From an uncultured Prevotella sp. (lineage in GTDB: Bacteria > Bacteroidota > Bacteroidia > Bacteroidales > Bacteroidaceae): a stretch of DNA of 6,286 nucleotides. The position numbers were made by a program, and so were the translations under genes. The first letter of the stretch is position 1; the number at the start of each line of letters is the position of its first letter. This document shows positions 4,817-6,286 of the stretch, in pieces. Location: positions 1 to 6,286 of the forward strand of contig CABSIA010000159.1 of the NCBI GenBank assembly GCA_902477645.1, given 5' to 3'. The notes under the pieces are model-generated. The model ran no database searches, was not told the origin of the DNA, and saw only the letters and a list, made by a program, of their open reading frames with translations.

Positions 4817-6067
4817 ATGACTAAGGATTCTATAAAGTATTTGATAAGCTACTATCAGGATTTTGTGCGTGGAATATCTTTCGAGAGGAGACAATATGAG
4901 TTGGAGCCTTCCGCCAACTATGTATTTGTCGGACTTAGAAGGGCTGGTAAGTCATATCTGATGTATCAGCAGATACACGACTTGATTAATTCGGGACACT
5001 CGATAGAGGAAATATTATATTTCAACTTCGAGGATGATCGTATTGATGTCATTGATTTGTCAGACCTTGACTTGATAAAGACCTGTTATGAGGAGATGTA
5101 TGGGCATCGGCCAATATTTTTTCTTGACGAGATACAGAATATAAAAGGTTGGGAGAAGTTTGCAAGACGACTTGCCGATACAGGCTATAGGGTATATATT
5201 ACAGGAAGTAACGCCAAGATGCTCAGCAGCGAGATAGCAACAACTCTTGGTGGACGGTATCTTATTAAGAATGTTTATCCTTTCTCATTCAGCGAATACC
5301 TCTCGTTCAAGAAAATAGACATGGCAGATAAAAATGCTCTATATAAATACCGTAACGATATTATGCGGTCTTTTGAGGAGTATTTCCACGATGGAGGATT
5401 GCCAGAGACGCTTCTTATGAAAGACAAGCGTTCTTGGACAAGTAGTCTGTTCAATAAGATTTTCTTTGGTGATTTGGTTGCACGTCATCAGATAAGAAAC
5501 GATTTTGCTCTGAGAGTGATGATACGAAAATTGGCAGAAAGTGTCAAGCAGCCTACCTCTTACAACAGAATTGCCAGCATCGTATCTACTACAGGTAAGA
5601 AGATAAGTGTCGACACGGTAATTGACTATATCTCTTACTTGCAGGAGTCGTGGCTTATACTTCCTTTTGAAAACTATTCTGCAAAGTTGGCAGAGCGGGA
5701 ATCGAACAAAAAGTATTATTTCGTAGACAACGGATTGCTCGCCCTTTTCCTTATAGATGCGAATACCTCGCTGCTTGAGAACATTGTTGCCATAAACCTT
5801 CATAAGAAATATGAGGATAATGTTTATTTCTACAACAAGAATATTGAAGTTGATTTTGTAGTTGCAGATGAGAATGTCGCTATCCAAGTTGCTTATTCTT
5901 TATCTGACCCAGAGACGGAGAAGCGTGAGACTGATGCTTTGATAAAGTTCAATGCTATTATGCCGATGCGCCGACTTCTGATAATTACCAAGGACGAAGA
6001 AAAGATAATAGAAAAAGGCGGAGTAACCATAAACGTGATACCGATATGGAAGTGGTTACTGAGTTAA
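4817..6067 (+). CDS. AAA-type ATPase with C-terminal DUF4143 nuclease-like domain
   Basis: The 416-residue product belongs to the large prokaryotic AAA_14/DUF4143 ATPase family, whose cellular role is not established. Residues about 30-165 form the P-loop domain: Walker A GLRRAGKS (39-46), Walker B FFLDEIQ (101-107), sensor-like ITGSN (128-132), LGGR (144-147, arginine finger region) and PFSFSEYL (155-162). GGLPE (193-197) opens the linker. The helical middle contains a winged-helix-like stretch around YNRIASIV to SYLQESWLI, and YYFVDNGLLALF leads into DUF4143. The C-terminus carries the PD-(D/E)XK-like remnant EVDFVV (344-349) and IQVAYSL (356-362), then ETEKRE (366-371). The usual catalytic lysine after the E/Q-V strand is A359, so nuclease activity is doubtful. 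The length is normal and the gene intact. ATG 4817 is preferred to TTG 4811. It sits alone between proC and argD, on the opposite strand, consistent with a horizontally gained single gene. Confidence 0.9.
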   Translation: MTKDSIKYLISYYQDFVRGISFERRQYELEPSANYVFVGLRRAGKSYLMYQQIHDLINSGHSIEEILYFNFEDDRIDVIDLSDLDLIKTCYEEMYGHRPIFFLDEIQNIKGWEKFARRLADTGYRVYITGSNAKMLSSEIATTLGGRYLIKNVYPFSFSEYLSFKKIDMADKNALYKYRNDIMRSFEEYFHDGGLPETLLMKDKRSWTSSLFNKIFFGDLVARHQIRNDFALRVMIRKLAESVKQPTSYNRIASIVSTTGKKISVDTVIDYISYLQESWLILPFENYSAKLAERESNKKYYFVDNGLLALFLIDANTSLLENIVAINLHKKYEDNVYFYNKNIEVDFVVADENVAIQVAYSLSDPETEKRETDALIKFNAIMPMRRLLIITKDEEKIIEKGGVTINVIPIWKWLLS

Positions 6068-6070
6068 AAA

Positions 6071-6111
6071 AATCCCCCATAGATTCATATTTCGTAAATC
6101 TATGGGGGATT
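6071..6111 (-). terminator. Terminator hairpin between the ATPase and argD
   Basis: A perfect 15-bp stem (6071-6085 with 6097-6111, arms containing TCCCCCATAGA) has an 11-base loop. On the minus strand the arm is followed by seven T's in total, as expected for an intrinsic terminator of argD, whose stop is 23 bases upstream. On the plus strand it lies 3 bases after the ATPase stop but is followed by TATAATATTA, a weak U-tract, so it may work in both directions. Confidence 0.85.
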
Positions 6112-6133
6112 ATAATATTATTGCCGATAATGA

Positions 6134-6286
6134 TTAGATTGCGGCAAGAACTTTCTTCAGACGCTCTACGAAATCGTCGACCATGTCTTTGGTTAGGCAG
6201 AGTGGGGGAAGAAGGCGGAGGATGTTTGTGCCGGCACATCCGGTAAAGCAGTGTTCCTCGTATATAAGCTTGCTTCTCACCTCTTT
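6134..6286 (-). CDS. argD: N-acetyl/succinylornithine aminotransferase, C-terminal 50 residues only
   Basis: Only the last 50 codons are in the window; the frame is open at the right edge and stops with TAA at 6134-6136. The visible part, HCFTGCAGTNILRLLPPLCL followed by TKDMVDDFVERLKKVL, is the typical end of class-III PLP-dependent ornithine aminotransferases of the ArgD type, including the N-I-L-R-L-L-P-P-L segment that closes the small domain. The lysine that binds PLP is outside. ArgD transfers an amino group from glutamate to N-acetylglutamate semialdehyde in arginine synthesis; in Bacteroides the pathway is known to use N-succinyl intermediates, so the substrate here may be the succinyl form. 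Other class-III aminotransferases with similar tails cannot be fully excluded from so short a piece, but the nearby proC supports the call. Confidence 0.85.
   Translation of the reverse strand, partial: KEVRSKLIYEEHCFTGCAGTNILRLLPPLCLTKDMVDDFVERLKKVLAAI

Noticed and set aside
4649..4894. Minus-strand frame of 81 codons with a repeated YRVY-IKL motif
   Set aside because: The internal repeat is just the two tandem palindromes read as codons, and the frame overlaps the ATPase start and promoter.
5339..5887. Minus-strand open frame of 182 codons
   Set aside because: It lies wholly opposite the intact ATPase coding region. It has no promoter or recognisable domain and is a by-product of the codon use of the real gene.

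Overview
The window reads as chromosomal DNA from a member of the Bacteroidales, probably Prevotella-like. The main evidence is the promoter grammar: most intergenic gaps carry a TAnnTTTG -7 box, in several cases with a TTG -33 box 19-20 bp upstream, which is the signature of the Bacteroidetes primary sigma factor. The protein content agrees: a medium-chain acyl-CoA ligase with an XRE-cupin regulator, and a DUF4143-type ATPase of the Bacteroidales kind.

Four minus-strand genes form the backbone. Read from the right edge they are the 3' end of argD (N-acyl-ornithine aminotransferase, arginine synthesis), proC (pyrroline-5-carboxylate reductase, proline synthesis), an XRE-cupin regulator, and an acyl-CoA ligase that runs off the left edge. 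From memory, this argD-proC-regulator-ligase order is common in Bacteroidales, which would make it the ancestral arrangement. Two blocks interrupt it.

Block A (about 1940-3341, plus strand) lies between the regulator and proC. It holds a well-formed promoter, a short FeoA-like SH3-domain protein and, overlapping its end, an OprB-like outer-membrane porin with a signal peptide. No FeoB follows. Block B (about 4281-6067) lies between proC and argD. It holds two divergent genes: a small minus-strand protein of unknown function with a good promoter and a strong Shine-Dalgarno, and a plus-strand ATPase with a C-terminal nuclease-like DUF4143 domain. Their shared intergenic region carries two tandem 24-bp palindromes directly against the -33 box of the ATPase.

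Non-coding structure: a REPIN-like pair of perfect 29-bp inverted repeats sits between the regulator and the ligase. A terminator hairpin lies at the 3' end of each backbone gene next to a block (proC and argD), with U-tracts on the minus strand. Nested inverted repeats lie upstream of the feoA-like promoter. No tRNA, rRNA, CRISPR array, insertion sequence or riboswitch was recognised. No gap without a gene exceeds 300 bases. The longest are 1761-2026 (promoters and inverted repeats) and 4542-4816 (divergent promoters, small repeats and tandem palindromes).
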